Position numbers and translations under genes: made by a program
Shown here: in pieces, positions 48,056-59,099 of the stretch
How positions within the stretch are numbered: the first letter of the stretch is position 1
Layout: each line of letters begins with the position of its first letter
The notes under the pieces: model-generated
The model's database searches: none
The model's input: only the letters and a program-made list of their open reading frames with translations
What the model was told of the DNA's origin: nothing
Source of the DNA: Ceratotherium simum simum
Taxonomy: Eukaryota; Chordata; Mammalia; Perissodactyla; Rhinocerotidae
DNA: 64,000 bases
NCBI RefSeq assembly: GCF_000283155.1
Contig: NW_004454240.1
Coordinates: forward strand, 2,063,201 to 2,127,200
Direction: 5' to 3'

Positions 48056-48638
48056 TTTCATATAGGAACAAAAAAAAATTCCGGATGAACCCTGAGAAGA
48101 ATCTATGGCTACTATAATCTAAGCAAGAACCACAGACTTAAGGATAAAGAGGGTCTGTTTTTTCTTCTTCAAATGAGAGTTGGGGATTTGAAGGGAAATG
48201 AATGTTTCTCTAGAAAGAAATCATATCAAAATAGGATCTGATTTCCTGTTGTTAAGAGATTAAATAATAAATTCTTGACATGGATGGAATATATATCATA
48301 AAGACTGGGAAGAACACGTTTGCAGAGACTTAAAAGTTCTGATCAAGGATGGCTATGGAGAAAAATGCCCAGATAAAATTATAAGACCAAAAGTTCTTCT
48401 TCTCTCTATAAGACAGAATAGATCAAGTGAGGAGAGGATCAAGAATACCACTCAAAAGCTTTGGGTATTTGTTCACTATGGCAACGAATAAATACTAAAG
48501 TAGAGATTTTAACTTAAAAAGGGAAATACAACTTCACAAGTATCATGGAGGCACGTTACAACACGTTTCACAACTAGAACAGAAGGGTACATTTGTAACA
48601 AGGGAGAAAAACCAGGTGGAAGAGAAAGGAAGGAAAAT
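48056..48638. other. KIF4A intron, nothing recognised
   Basis: No repeat, RNA gene or coding signal identified. Confidence 0.4.
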
Positions 48639-48639
48639 T

Positions 48640-48838
48640 TTGCTTCCTAGGGGACATTTGGCAATATCTGGAGACATTCTGGTTGTCACAACTTGTGGGG
48701 CAGGGGGGAGTGTTACTGGCTACCAGTGAGTAGAAGGCAAGGATGCCACTAAACATCCTACAATGCACTGGACAGCCCCTCCCCACCAAAATTATTTGAC
48801 CCAAAATGTCAATAGTGCCACAGCTGAGAAACTCTGCT
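48640..48838 (+). mobile_element. MER5A-like hAT-Charlie DNA transposon
   Basis: Strong resemblance to MER5A: AGGGGACATTTGGCAATATC, TGGTTGTCACAACTTGTGGG, CATCCTACAATGCACTGGAC and AATGTCAATAGTGCC. Nonautonomous, no transposase. Confidence 0.85.
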
Positions 48839-49029
48839 CTATATGTGAAGAAAATATGTACGATCCTAAGGCAGGTAGCAAGGCTGAATAAATTAGGGTG
48901 AAAAACAGAAGTAATATAGTATAGATATGATCTGCCTAGTCAGAGAGAAAGAGAATGATCTGTTACTGCAATGGATCACAAAACTTACAGGAGTAATTAC
49001 TGAAAGGGGATAGAGTGGAAGGGAACTTG

Positions 49030-49225
49030 ATTAGGAGACAGAATCTTAGTACAAACTCTGTCTCTGCCACTTACCAATGTGTGTGACCTTGGAGAAGCCA
49101 CTCAAATTTTTTTTATCCATAAAACAGTGTAATACGTACCTTATCTCATGGGACTATGATAAAAATCGAATGTGATCTATAAAGTGCTATCCACATGTAA
49201 GTTATTATTAATAGGGTAGAGAAAC
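49030..49225 (+). mobile_element. MIR SINE
   Basis: Sense MIR: CTCTGCCACTTACCAATGTG and GACCTTGGAGAAGCCACTCA. Confidence 0.75.
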
Positions 49226-49880
49226 TTGGATAATCTGGATATTTGCTAAGTTACATGAGGCTGAAAGCAGAGCACGTGATAAATTCCTAATCTACTCTGA
49301 TGACAATTTCTTCACCTAAAAGATACTGCACATGAAGAAGGAAATGGCTGCTTTGGCCTTCAAGTTGACACACGTGGAAGAACTGATTATATAAGTAAAA
49401 TTATGGGAATGTGGTTGTAGGGACCAAGGGGCATGGTCCGACATCAGTATGCTAGATGTTAAGAAAACAGATCTCCAAATTCAGGAAAAAAGATAGTTAA
49501 GTTTCTGGGAAAAGAAAGTCTAAAGGGGAAAAAGGATAGAAGGCTTTCAAAAATAAAATTGTAATTATCTAGTCACAAATTATTCCAATAAAAAAATCAA
49601 TGTAGCTTCATAAGAATCGATGTAGCAAATAAACTCATATACAAAAAGAACACAAAGAGCATCATAGGAAGTTCTGCTCAAATACAGGAAACTGACAGCA
49701 AGCGTTTCTCTCCTCTCTCCCACAAAAGGAATTTAAAAAGTCCTAATCTACAAGATCACAGAGCAAAGGAGAGGAAGTATCAGTAGGCAGGGGGTTTCAA
49801 CATATTTTTAGAGTACAGGTAGAGAAACAGTAACTGACTTAGCAAGATGGAAAAAGCCTTAATCTAAAGTACCTGCAGAG
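49226..49880. other. KIF4A intron, nothing recognised
   Basis: No repeat, RNA gene or coding signal identified. Confidence 0.4.
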
Positions 49881-50155
49881 GGACAATAATGATGATAATA
49901 GTGATAATAACAGCTAAGTTTATATAGTGCTTATTGTAAGCCACACTGTTCTAGGTACTTCATACCTATTAACTCATTTAATCCTCATGATAGTCCTATA
50001 AAGTATGATTATTCCTGTATTGACAGATATGAGAGTTGAGGCACAAAGAGGTTAGGTAAGTTGCCTAAGGTCACACAGCTAATAAGTGGCAGAGTCAGGA
50101 TTCAAATACACACAGTCTGGCTCCAAAGTCCATGGTCTTGATTTCTACGCTCTAT
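49881..50155 (-). mobile_element. MIR SINE
   Basis: Complement of MIR: CTATTAACTCATTTAATCCT, GAGGCACAAAGAGGTTAGGT and GGTCACACAGCTAATAAGTG. Confidence 0.88.
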
Positions 50156-50229
50156 GGAAATGAGCTAACTTGCTCTCTTAGAGGCACCAGGTACCTTGGA
50201 AAGAGGAAAGACTTGAAGCTGAAAAGACA

Positions 50230-50715
50230 AGATTGGTAGAAAACGTATATAAAGAACTCTTGAACTCTCAAGTCTCCCCTCAGAGCCATGCAACTACTGT
50301 GTTTCCCATTGTCAATCATTCCCAGTCTACTTAATGGGATAATCTTTCCAATACATACCCATTAAATGTTGATATTCTCTTGGGACTATCTTAAGCTCTT
50401 TTCTTACTATATATACTCTCTCTGGGTTATCTCATCCATACCTAGAGCTCCAATATATACCTATATTAATGACTCCCTAAATCTGCATCTCCAAACCAGA
50501 CATCTTCTTTCTTGTCCAAAGCTATATTTCAGCTGCCTACTGAATAACCTCCAGTGGGCTGTGCCCATGTGGCATTGCATAAAAACACTGAAGAAAACAG
50601 AATTCATCTTTCAGTGCAAATCTATTTCACTTCCAGCACTGTTCCTTTTCCTTGTTTCACCATCTAACCAGTCACCCAACAAACAGCAAACCTGAGACAT
50701 CCTGGACTCCTTCTT
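50230..50715 (+). mobile_element. LINE-2 fragment
   Basis: L2-like: TACCTATATTAATGACTCCC, CTCCAAACCAGACATCTTCT and CATCCTGGACTCCTTCTTTT. Confidence 0.6.
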
Positions 50716-50734
50716 TTTTTATCCCACGCATTTG

Positions 50735-51265
50735 AGTCCTTTTCATTGAACATTTAGTGAATACATATGTACAATGTTCTAGGCACTGTGCTAAGTATTA
50801 GAGACACAAAAACGTATAAGTCACAATGCTTACTCTCAAGGAGTTCATAATCCAAAGGGAGAGACAGACACATAAACAAATAATTGCAAATATAATGTTA
50901 AAGGAAGAGATACGTATAGTAAAAATGGGTTCTCATAGGAGAGAGTGGTAAACTACCTGAGAGGGTAAAGGAAGGCTTCAGAGAAGAATTGAAAATTTGA
51001 GTTGAATTGTGAAGGATGACTAGGGCAATGCCAAAGGAGGAAGGAAGGGTAGGAAAGAAGAATGTAAGGGCATTCCAGGCAGAGGAAGTAGCATACATCA
51101 AGGCACATATTTGTGAGAGAGCATTATAAATTTAGGAACTACAGGTAGTTCAATATAAATACAAAGCAAGATATGAGATGAAGAGTGACAAATAGTGAGG
51201 CCAGAGGACAGCTAGGGAGAGATCATAAAGGGCACGGCAGACGTGTCATGCTCAACTATTTGTAT
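50735..51265 (-). mobile_element. LINE-2 3' end, antisense
   Basis: Complement of L2 3': TTCTAGGCACTGTGCTAAGT, TCTCAAGGAGTTCATAATCC, GGGCATTCCAGGCAGAGGAA. It lies tail-to-tail with the plus-strand L2 at 50230. Confidence 0.75.
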
Positions 51266-51369
51266 TTATCCTGTAGGACAGTGGTTTTCAAATTGTGTTC
51301 CTCAGAAACTTAGGGATACTTTAGGAATCACAGAGATACTTCAGAGTTTCTGCAACTGTAATTTGAATT

Positions 51370-51500
51370 TTTTTTAAATTTATTATTTTTTATTGCGCTA
51401 AAATATACATAACATAAAATTCACCATTTTAACAATTTTTAAGAGTACAGTTCAGTGGCATTAAGTACATTCATATTGTTGTGCAACTATCACCACTATT
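51370..51500 (-). mobile_element. LINE-1 3' UTR fragment, antisense
   Basis: AAATATACATAACATAAAAT and TACAGTTCAGTGGCATTAAG. Inserted into an unclassified, DNA-transposon-like block (51275-51890). Confidence 0.8.
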
Positions 51501-51899
51501 TAAAATTATTTTAACTATTTTAAAAACTGCATTTAAATGGCTCACTCCAATGTGCTATATACCAAATGTTAACACAATGGAGTCTACTGACACATTATCT
51601 CGTGCAGCAAGGTTAATTAATTTTTCTGCAGTCTTTGAAAATATCTCTATTATCTGTGTATATGTTTGAATTTTTCACAAATGTGTAACTTAAGGTTGTG
51701 GCTTTGCACTAAACTTTTTCCCAGTTCACATGCTCACTCACGGAAAATTGTGCACGTAATTATACCATTACAGCACATGAGCTTGTCCTGAAACACCAGA
51801 CAGAGGCAGTTACTTAATTCATGTGCTCATCACTGCATCAGTCAGTTGTGTAGTACCAAATGAATGTGGAACTCAACATGTTAAGATGATATGGTATTA

Positions 51900-52545
51900 A
51901 AGAAGGTTTCACAGTCTAAGTGTCCATTGATGGATGAATGGATAAAGAAAATGTGGTGTATATACATATACATACATACGTATATATACATACACATATA
52001 TATACACATACATATGTATATATGCATACGTATATATATATACACACACATATGCAATGGAATATTATTCAGCCATAAAAAAACGAAATCCTGCCTTTTG
52101 TGACACGGATGGACCTTGAGGGCATTATGCTAAGTGAAATAAATCAGACAGAGAAAGACAAATACTGTATGTTCTCACTTTTGTGTGTAATCTAAAAAAG
52201 CTGAACTCAGAGAGAGTAGAATGGTGGCTGCCAGAGGCTGAGGGGTGGGGGAAATGGGGAGATGTTGGTCAAAGGGTACAAACTTCCAGCTATTAGATGA
52301 ATAAGTTCTGGGGATCTTATGTACAGCATGGTAACTATAATTAAAAGTACTGTATTATATACTTGATAGTTAAGAGAGTAAATCTTAAATGCTATCACCA
52401 CACACACAAAAAAATGGTAAGTATGGGAGGGAATGGAGGTGCTAACTCACCATACTGTGGTAATCCTTTCACAAATCATCATCTTGAACATGAAAACTTA
52501 CATATGTTATATGTCAATAATATCTCAATAAAGCTGGAAAAAAGA
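51900..52545 (+). mobile_element. LINE-1 3' end with internal microsatellite
   Basis: GATGGATGAATGGATAAAGA, GGAATATTATTCAGCCATAA, GTGCTAAGTG-type junction (ATTATGCTAAGTGAAATAAA) and an A-rich end. Confidence 0.85.
51958..52054. repeat. (TA)n/(CATA)n microsatellite
   Basis: About 97 bp of alternating TATA, CATACATA and CACACA words expanded inside the LINE-1 ORF2 end. Likely length-polymorphic. Confidence 0.9.
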
Positions 52546-52939
52546 TTAAATGAGATAGTGCATATGAAGCACTTAGCCAATGGCACTCAAAAAAAAGATG
52601 ATTTCAGTGCTTCTTGTAAGCTTCTCGAGTGTCTTGTTAGATAGTTATAGTTATTACATAACATAAATTAGGAAAGATATTGTTAGTGATCCCACTTTGG
52701 ATTTAAATGCCCTATCATTCCTCATTGAAGCTCCTGGACCAGTTTAATAATTGAAGAGAATCCTGAGATTGTAAATTGGGCTGTTAAAAAATGTTTATAA
52801 TTCACAACTACGTTTATCAGTATGAATCAGAATTTTCTTGATAATGTGTCACCAGAATAAATTATAGGAAAATCTTAAATAAGATTGTAACTGTCATCCA
52901 GAATCCCCATCATGTCATATACTAAGAATTAAGAAGCTT

Positions 52940-53230
52940 CACTGGAGCCTAGTTTGTAATAGCAAAAGTCTGGAAACAACCTAAATGTTCATCAATAGGG
53001 AAATGGTATAATAAATACAATGGTATATCTATACAATATATGGACATGAAAACATGGTAGAGACGTACATGCTGCTATTAAACAATCTCCAACGTACATC
53101 ATTTAGTGGGAAAAATAAAGAGTAGAGTAGAACAGAGTATACAGTATGCTTCTATTTGTATAGAAAGAGAGAATATCTAGAGATATGGACTAAGGATTTG
53201 GGGAAAGAGAAAAAATTACTTTCCATAATA
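52940..53230 (+). mobile_element. LINE-1 3' fragment
   Basis: AATAGCAAAAGTCTGGAAAC and CCTAAATGTTCATCAATAGG. 52546-52939 is not clearly assigned. Confidence 0.75.
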
Positions 53231-54241
53231 CTACATTTTTAAAAAAATTTTATTTTGAAATAATTATAGATTCACAGGAATTTGCAAAAAAATGTACAGG
53301 AAGGTCTTGTGCACCATTCACTCAGTCTCCCCCAACGGTAACATCTCGCATAACTACAGTACAATATCAAAACTGGGAAATTAACATTGGCACAATCCCC
53401 AGAGCTTATTCAGATTTCACCAGTTTTTACATGTACTCTATGTGTGTGTGCATGTAGTTCTGTGCAGTTTTCTCCCATGTATAACTTCATGTAACCATCA
53501 CCAAAATCAAAATACAGAACTGTCCTATCACCACAAGGCTCTCTTGTGCTACCCTTTATAGTCACACCTACCCCTTCACCTCTCAATACCTAACCCCTGG
53601 CAACTATTAATTTGTTCTCCCCTATAATTTTGTTATTTCCAGAATGTATAAATGGCATCATACAGTATGTAACTTTTTGAGACCGGCTGTTGTTTTTTAC
53701 TCAGCATAATAATAATCCACCCAAGTTGCTGTCTGTATCAACAGTTCATTCCTTTTTACTACTGTGTAGTATTACATGGCATGGATATACCACAATTTGG
53801 TTAACCATTCACCTACTGATGGATATTTCAGTTGTTTCCAGTTTGGGGTTATTACAAATAGAGCAGCTACGAACATTCATGTACAGGTTTTTGCGTGAGC
53901 ATACACCTTCTCTGAGATATATGTCCAATAGTGCAATTGCTGTATCGTATGGCAAACACGTTTAGTTTTAGAAGAAACTATTGGACTATTTTCCAAAGTG
54001 GCTGTATCTTTCTACATTCCCACCAGCAATGTATCAGAGATCCAATTTCTCCACTTTCTTGTCAGCATTTAGTATTGTCACTATTTTTTCTTTTAGCTAT
54101 TCTGAAAGGTGGGTAGTGATATGTCATTATGGCTTTCATTTGTATTTCCTTAATGACTAAGGATGTTGAACATCTTTTCATATACTTATTGCCACTTGTA
54201 TATCCTCTTTGGTGAAATATCTATGTCTTTTGCCTATTTTC

Positions 54242-54445
54242 TTTTCTTTTCTTTTTTTTGCTGAGGAAGATTTGCCCTGAGCTAACATCTGTTGCCAATC
54301 TTCCTCTTTTTTGTATGTGAGCCGTTGCCATAGCATGGCCACTGACAGACGAGTGGTGTAGGTCCACGCCCAGGAACTGAACCCGGGCCGGGTTGGAGTT
54401 CCTGGAGTGTGCCAAACTTAACCACCAGGCCAACGGGGCTGGCCC
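54242..54445 (-). mobile_element. ERE SINE (older subfamily) in LINE-1
   Basis: Reverse-oriented. Duplication CTTTTGCCTATTTTC (54227-54241) with one mismatch at 54446-54460. The head is diverged (GAACCCGGGCCGGGTTGGAG). Confidence 0.9.
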
Positions 54446-54510
54446 CTTTTGCCCATTTTCTAGTTGGATTGATTTTTACTACTGAGTTTTGAGAATTCTT
54501 CATATATTCT

Positions 54511-54725
54511 TTTTTTTTTTTTATAATTTTATTTATTTATTTATTTCCCCAAAGCCCCAGTAGACAGTCATATGTCATAGTTGCACATCCTTCCAGCTGC
54601 TGCACGTGGGACGCGGCCCCAGCACGGCCAGAGAAGCGGTGCGTTGGTGCGCGCCCGGGATCCGAACCTGGGCCGCCAGCAGCAGAGCGCACGCACTTAA
54701 CCGCTAAGCCACGGGGCCGCCCCTG
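54511..54725 (-). mobile_element. ERE SINE (ACTATCTACTGGGG type) in LINE-1
   Basis: Reverse-oriented with (ATTT)n. Duplication TTCATATATTCT (54499-54510 and 54726-54737). Confidence 0.94.
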
Positions 54726-55146
54726 TTCATATATTCTAGATATGATATATTGCATTTTTTATCGTGGAAATTTTGTGATATGCAAGTTAATATAAAGAAG
54801 GAAATTGTGATCCTTAAAATAGCTACAATATTCTTATATTTTTCAAGATTGACTTACTCAATGTTATAAATACAAACTTATAAAATAAATTTATGTGAAT
54901 TTAAAATCTGTCTTTTAATTTATTTCAACTGTTAGAATTTATTACAAGATTTCATTTCAAAAAGAGTTCCTCTGCTTTAAAAGGAAGGCAGATTAAAAAC
55001 ATCTGTTGTAGATGATGGAAACAAATGAAAGGTTTTAAAGAGGGGGTAAACATTATCAAATTTGGATTTTAGAAATGTTACTTTGGTAGTCACTTGGAAG
55101 GTAGATTTGGGAGTAAAAAACTGGTATTTAAGAAACCATTTAGGAG

Positions 55147-55359
55147 CCAGCTCCAGTGGCCTAGCGGTTAAGTTCGGCGCACTCTGCTTCGGTGGCCAGG
55201 GTTTAGTTCCCGGGCATGGACCTACACCACTCGCCTGTCAGTGGTCACGCTGTGGCAGCAGCTCACATACAAAAAAAGGAAGACTAGCAACAGATATTAG
55301 CTCAAGGTAAATCTTCCTCAACAAAAAAAAAAAAATTAAAAAAGAAAGAAAGAAAAGAA
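55147..55359 (+). mobile_element. ERE SINE (diverged, TTAGCTC-tail type)
   Basis: Head CAGCTCCAGTGGCCTAGCGG, one tail module and an A-rich (AAAG)n tail. Perfect duplication AAACCATTTAGGAG (55133-55146 and 55360-55373). Confidence 0.94.
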
Positions 55360-55539
55360 AAACCATTTAGGAGGTTAACAGCTCAGGTGAAAGAGATCTA
55401 AGGACAGGAATGATGTTTTTCCATTCCATTGAATGAATGAAGGCGATAGAAGTCAAAGGTATTTAAGACATAAAAATGACATGACCAAGCAACCTTTTGG
55501 ATGTGGAAGATGAGAAAGAAAGAGAATGAATACAATATG

Positions 55540-55794
55540 TGTTCATATTCCAGGAATAAGGCAGATATTCATTCATCTGGCCAGCCAACAGTTTATTGAA
55601 CACCTACTGTGTGCCAGGCACAGTGTTTGGCACAGGTGGCAGGAAAATAAGAACTGGTCTCTAACTTCGAGGAACTCAAAGTCTAATGGGAAAAACAGAT
55701 AAATAAATAATTACAATGAACAGGGAGAACGCTGTGAGACTTGGTAGAGTGGCAATTGACTAGGAAGGGAGATAATCTTCTATATCATGATAAG
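55540..55794 (-). mobile_element. LINE-2 3' end, antisense
   Basis: GTTTATTGAACACCTACTGT and GTGCCAGGCACAGTGTTTGG are the classic complement of the L2 3' end. Confidence 0.82.
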
Positions 55795-56160
55795 ACTTTG
55801 GGTTACAGGCTTTAGGTAAATGCATTTGTCAAAACTCAGCTAATATACACGTAAAATTTGTTCTTTTCATTGTAAATTTTACGTGTAAAAAATCTAAACA
55901 AATATTAAACTCCAATTAATAACACATAGGCTTAAGTATTTAGGAGGAAGTGTACTAATGTGTGCAATTTACTTTAAAATGCATTAAAAGAAGAATATGG
56001 AATAATGAGTGGATAGATAGACAGATATATAATAAAGCAAATATAGTAAAATGTTAATGGTGGAATCCAGATGCTAGGTATAAGGGGTGTTTCTGTAAAA
56101 TCTTTCAACTTTGCTCTATATTTGAAAAATTTCATAACAAAATGTTAGGAGAAAATACCC
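55795..56160 (+). mobile_element. LINE-1 3' UTR fragment
   Basis: GCATTTGTCAAAACTCAGCT and TTTGAAAAATTTCATAACAA. Contains a 13-bp inverted repeat (55847-55859 / 55874-55886). Confidence 0.65.
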
Positions 56161-56264
56161 TGGTAAGACCAACTGATAGAAAGACTTTGACCCCAAGTAG
56201 AGGTTTCATAGGTGGGTAACATCTGAATCGTGAATTGAAATATTAGTAGGAATTGCCAGTCAGA

Positions 56265-58150
56265 CCAAAAGGGAGAAAGAACTCAGGCATTCAATGAGGG
56301 CCTATAATGACATGTCAGGCACTGTGCCAGGCCTTTGGGATTCAAAGATGAATAAGACACAGTTCCCACCTTTGAATGGCTTGCTGTCTACTGGGGGTGT
56401 AAGCCAGGTAAGGAGATGACTATAATACAGAGTTGGGGTAGTGTTAGTGTAGGAAAGAGGTAAGCACTAGATGATGTGGGGAGGAATTAGAGGTGATCAA
56501 AGAAAGTTCCTTCAAGAAGATGAAACTGGGGGCCGGCCCCGTGGCATAGTGGTTAAGTGCACGTGCTCTGCTGCTGGCGGCCCTGGTTCGGATCCCGGGC
56601 GCACACCCACGCACCGCTTGTCAGGCCATGCTGTGGCGGCGTCCCGTATAAAGTGGAGGAAGATAGGCACGGATGTTAGCTCAGGGCTAGTCTTCCTCAG
56701 CAAAAAGAGGAGGATTGGCATGGATGTTAGCTCAGGGCTGATCTTCCTCACAAAAAAAAAAGAAGAAGAAGAAGATGATGAAACTGGAGCTGGGTATAGA
56801 AGGGCAAAATAGAATTAGCCACATGAAGACAGAAGGAAGGTATTTCCAGCAGAGGGAACAGAATTTACAAATACGCATAGACAAGAGAGAACTTGGCACA
56901 CTTAGTATGGCTAAGCAGATTTCAAGGAAGGAGTAGGGAGAGGGGAAACTAGCCAGGACTAGAGAGCAAAGGCCATGCCAAGCAGTGTGTTACAAAGTGA
57001 GGAGCTATGTATGGGAAGAGCTCTAAGCAGGGTTACCCAGTTAGGAAGAATATCCTAGCTGCTGGTTGGCAGGTGACTTACAAGGGTACCTGACTGAAGA
57101 CAGGGAAACCAATTGGAAAGCTTGCTATAAGCTAAGAAATGAGGAAGGCCTGAACTAAGGTAGTGGTGGTAGGGTTAGAAAAATAAAAGTGATTTGAGAG
57201 ACAAGAAAGTAAGACTGACAGGACTTGGTGACTGAAGGACTGGGAGAAAGCCAGAGTGAAGGAAGAGTATGGAATGATGCTCTGATTTCTGGCTTGGGTG
57301 ACTGGGGGGATGTTGGTATTATTTACTGCAGGTGATGGAGGGGCAGCTTTAACAGAGGCAGGGAGGGATGAGGAGTTCAGTTTTAGCTATGTGGAACGGG
57401 AGGTGCCTGTGGGACATTCATGAGATGCCCCACAGGCAACTACATTCATAGGCTGAAATACAGATGTGAGATATGGGCTGGAGAGAGAGGTTTGGGATCG
57501 GCATTACATAGGTAGGAGCTATAAGCACCTAAGTGGGTGAGACCACTCAGGGTGGTGCAGAAGTGTCAAGGTGATGGGCTTGAACAGTGAGAAGAGAAAG
57601 AAAAAAATCCTAGGACAGAATCTGGGCTGTGTTTCAGGTATGGGTGGGTAGAAGAGGAGCCTGAGAAAGAGTCCTCAGAAAAGTATGAAGAAACCCAGGA
57701 GAGGGTAGTGTCACAGATCCAAGGGAGGAATGAGACTGTCCAGAAGAAGGGGCAGAGTGTCAGATGCTGCAAAGTCATCAAGTAAGAGGAAGACTGAAAA
57801 GAACCTAATGGATCCAGTTGTTCAGGTCATTGGGTGACCTCGGCAGGGACAGTTTCCATGGAATGAGGATGGAGCGTTGGCAAAAATACAGAGTGAAAGG
57901 AAAAGGGAAGAGAGCAGTAGTATGAGGAGGATGAAGGATTTTGTTTATTTTAAAATGGGAGAAATACATTAGCATGCTTCTTTGCTGAGGGGGAAAAGCC
58001 CATAGAGACGGAGAGGATAAAAACACAAGAGGAACAGGGCGCTGATGGAACCAGGTTTCCAAGGCAGTGAGAAGAAAAAAACCTCAGCAGAGAACATACA
58101 ACTACAACCACACAGAGATCTGAAAGAAGAGTATTATTTGGAAAACAATG
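56265..58150 (-). mobile_element. LINE-2, long antisense copy
   Basis: Complement of L2 3' end (ATGTCAGGCACTGTGCCAGG) and of ORF2: TGCTGCAAAGTCATCAAGTA, CAGGTCATTGGGTGACCTCG, GACAGTTTCCATGGAATGAG and TTTTAAAATGGGAGAAATAC. It mirrors the sense copy at 40690. An ERE lies at 56530. Confidence 0.72.
56530..56776 (+). mobile_element. ERE SINE (TTAGCTCAGGGC-tail type) in LINE-2
   Basis: Head GGCCGGCCCCGTGGCATAGT and two tail modules, then an (AAG)n tail. Duplication GATGAAACTGG (56519-56529 and 56777-56787). Confidence 0.94.
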
Positions 58151-58970
58151 AGTAGACTGCTGACTGGAACCCTGTAGTTTGTGGAGAAGTGGTAGGAAAT
58201 GAAGCTGGAAATACAGAGAGGCCAGAAAATGACAATGCAGTCCCTTGGTATATACTATAGAATTTCAGAGGAGAAAACGTACATTAGAAGATGAAATGGT
58301 TAAAAAAGGCAACATTGGAAAACCTCAAGACTTAAGTTGGTCCTTGAAAGATGGCTATGTTGTAGACAGTTTGATAGGGGAGAAGGGAATGACTACATTC
58401 TGGGAGAGAAGAGGAGATGGCTGTGATGAAAGTGCACAGAAGCCAGAACTGGCAGGGCGTGTTGTAGAGACCATATAGCTGGAGTGGAGAGCGTGGGCAG
58501 GGAAGCTGTAAAAGACAGCTGAGGAGGTAGGCTGGGACCAGGTACAAAGGGTCTGGAAGGCCTGGCTACGATTTTTAGACTTCATCCTGTAAGCGGTGAT
58601 GTGCCACTTAGTTTCTAATCAGGGGAAGTACCATGTACAAAGGGTATTTTAAGGCAATTAACGTAGCTATGGTATTTAGAATGGAATGCCTCCTAGGAGC
58701 CAAAGTGTTAGGAAGCACTTAACCAGGTGTGCAGGGTGAAGGTATGAATTTTGTAGAGGCAGCAGGAACAGACTGGAAATGGGTGCATCTCCACAGTATT
58801 GCTAAGGAAGAACTAACAGCAGGTAGTGGGTACTCATTCCTAATTGAAGCGATCACGCTGGGTGCAATAATTAGCATAACAGAACAGGAAGAAGAAAAAG
58901 CAAAAGAGACTGAAAAGAAGTAGTTTGAGTTAGGAAAAGAACTAGGTGAGTGAGAATTTACAAACCAAGA
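58151..58970 (-). mobile_element. Probable LINE-2 fragment, antisense
   Basis: ACTTCATCCTGTAAGCGGTG and GTTTCTAATCAGGGGAAGTA resemble the complement of an L2 3' region. Purine-rich throughout. Weaker than the other L2 calls. Confidence 0.45.
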
Positions 58971-59099
58971 GAAGAGTTTCAAGAAGAGTATGTTCAAGTG
59001 TCACTGCCACAGAGGTGAGGTAAGATGGGCCCTGAAAATAACCAATTTATTTTGGTAATTAAGATATCACTGGTGATCTTTTACATAGTGGTTTTAGCA

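Larger units (their letters stand above)
53232..54770 (-). mobile_element. LINE-1 3' UTR and ORF2 end, antisense
   Basis: AAATAATTATAGATTCACAG, ACATTGGCACAATCCCCAGA, CTGATGGATATTTCAGTTGT and GTGATATGTCATTATGGC. Interrupted by EREs at 54242-54445 and 54511-54725. 54771-55132 shows nothing clear. Confidence 0.82.
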
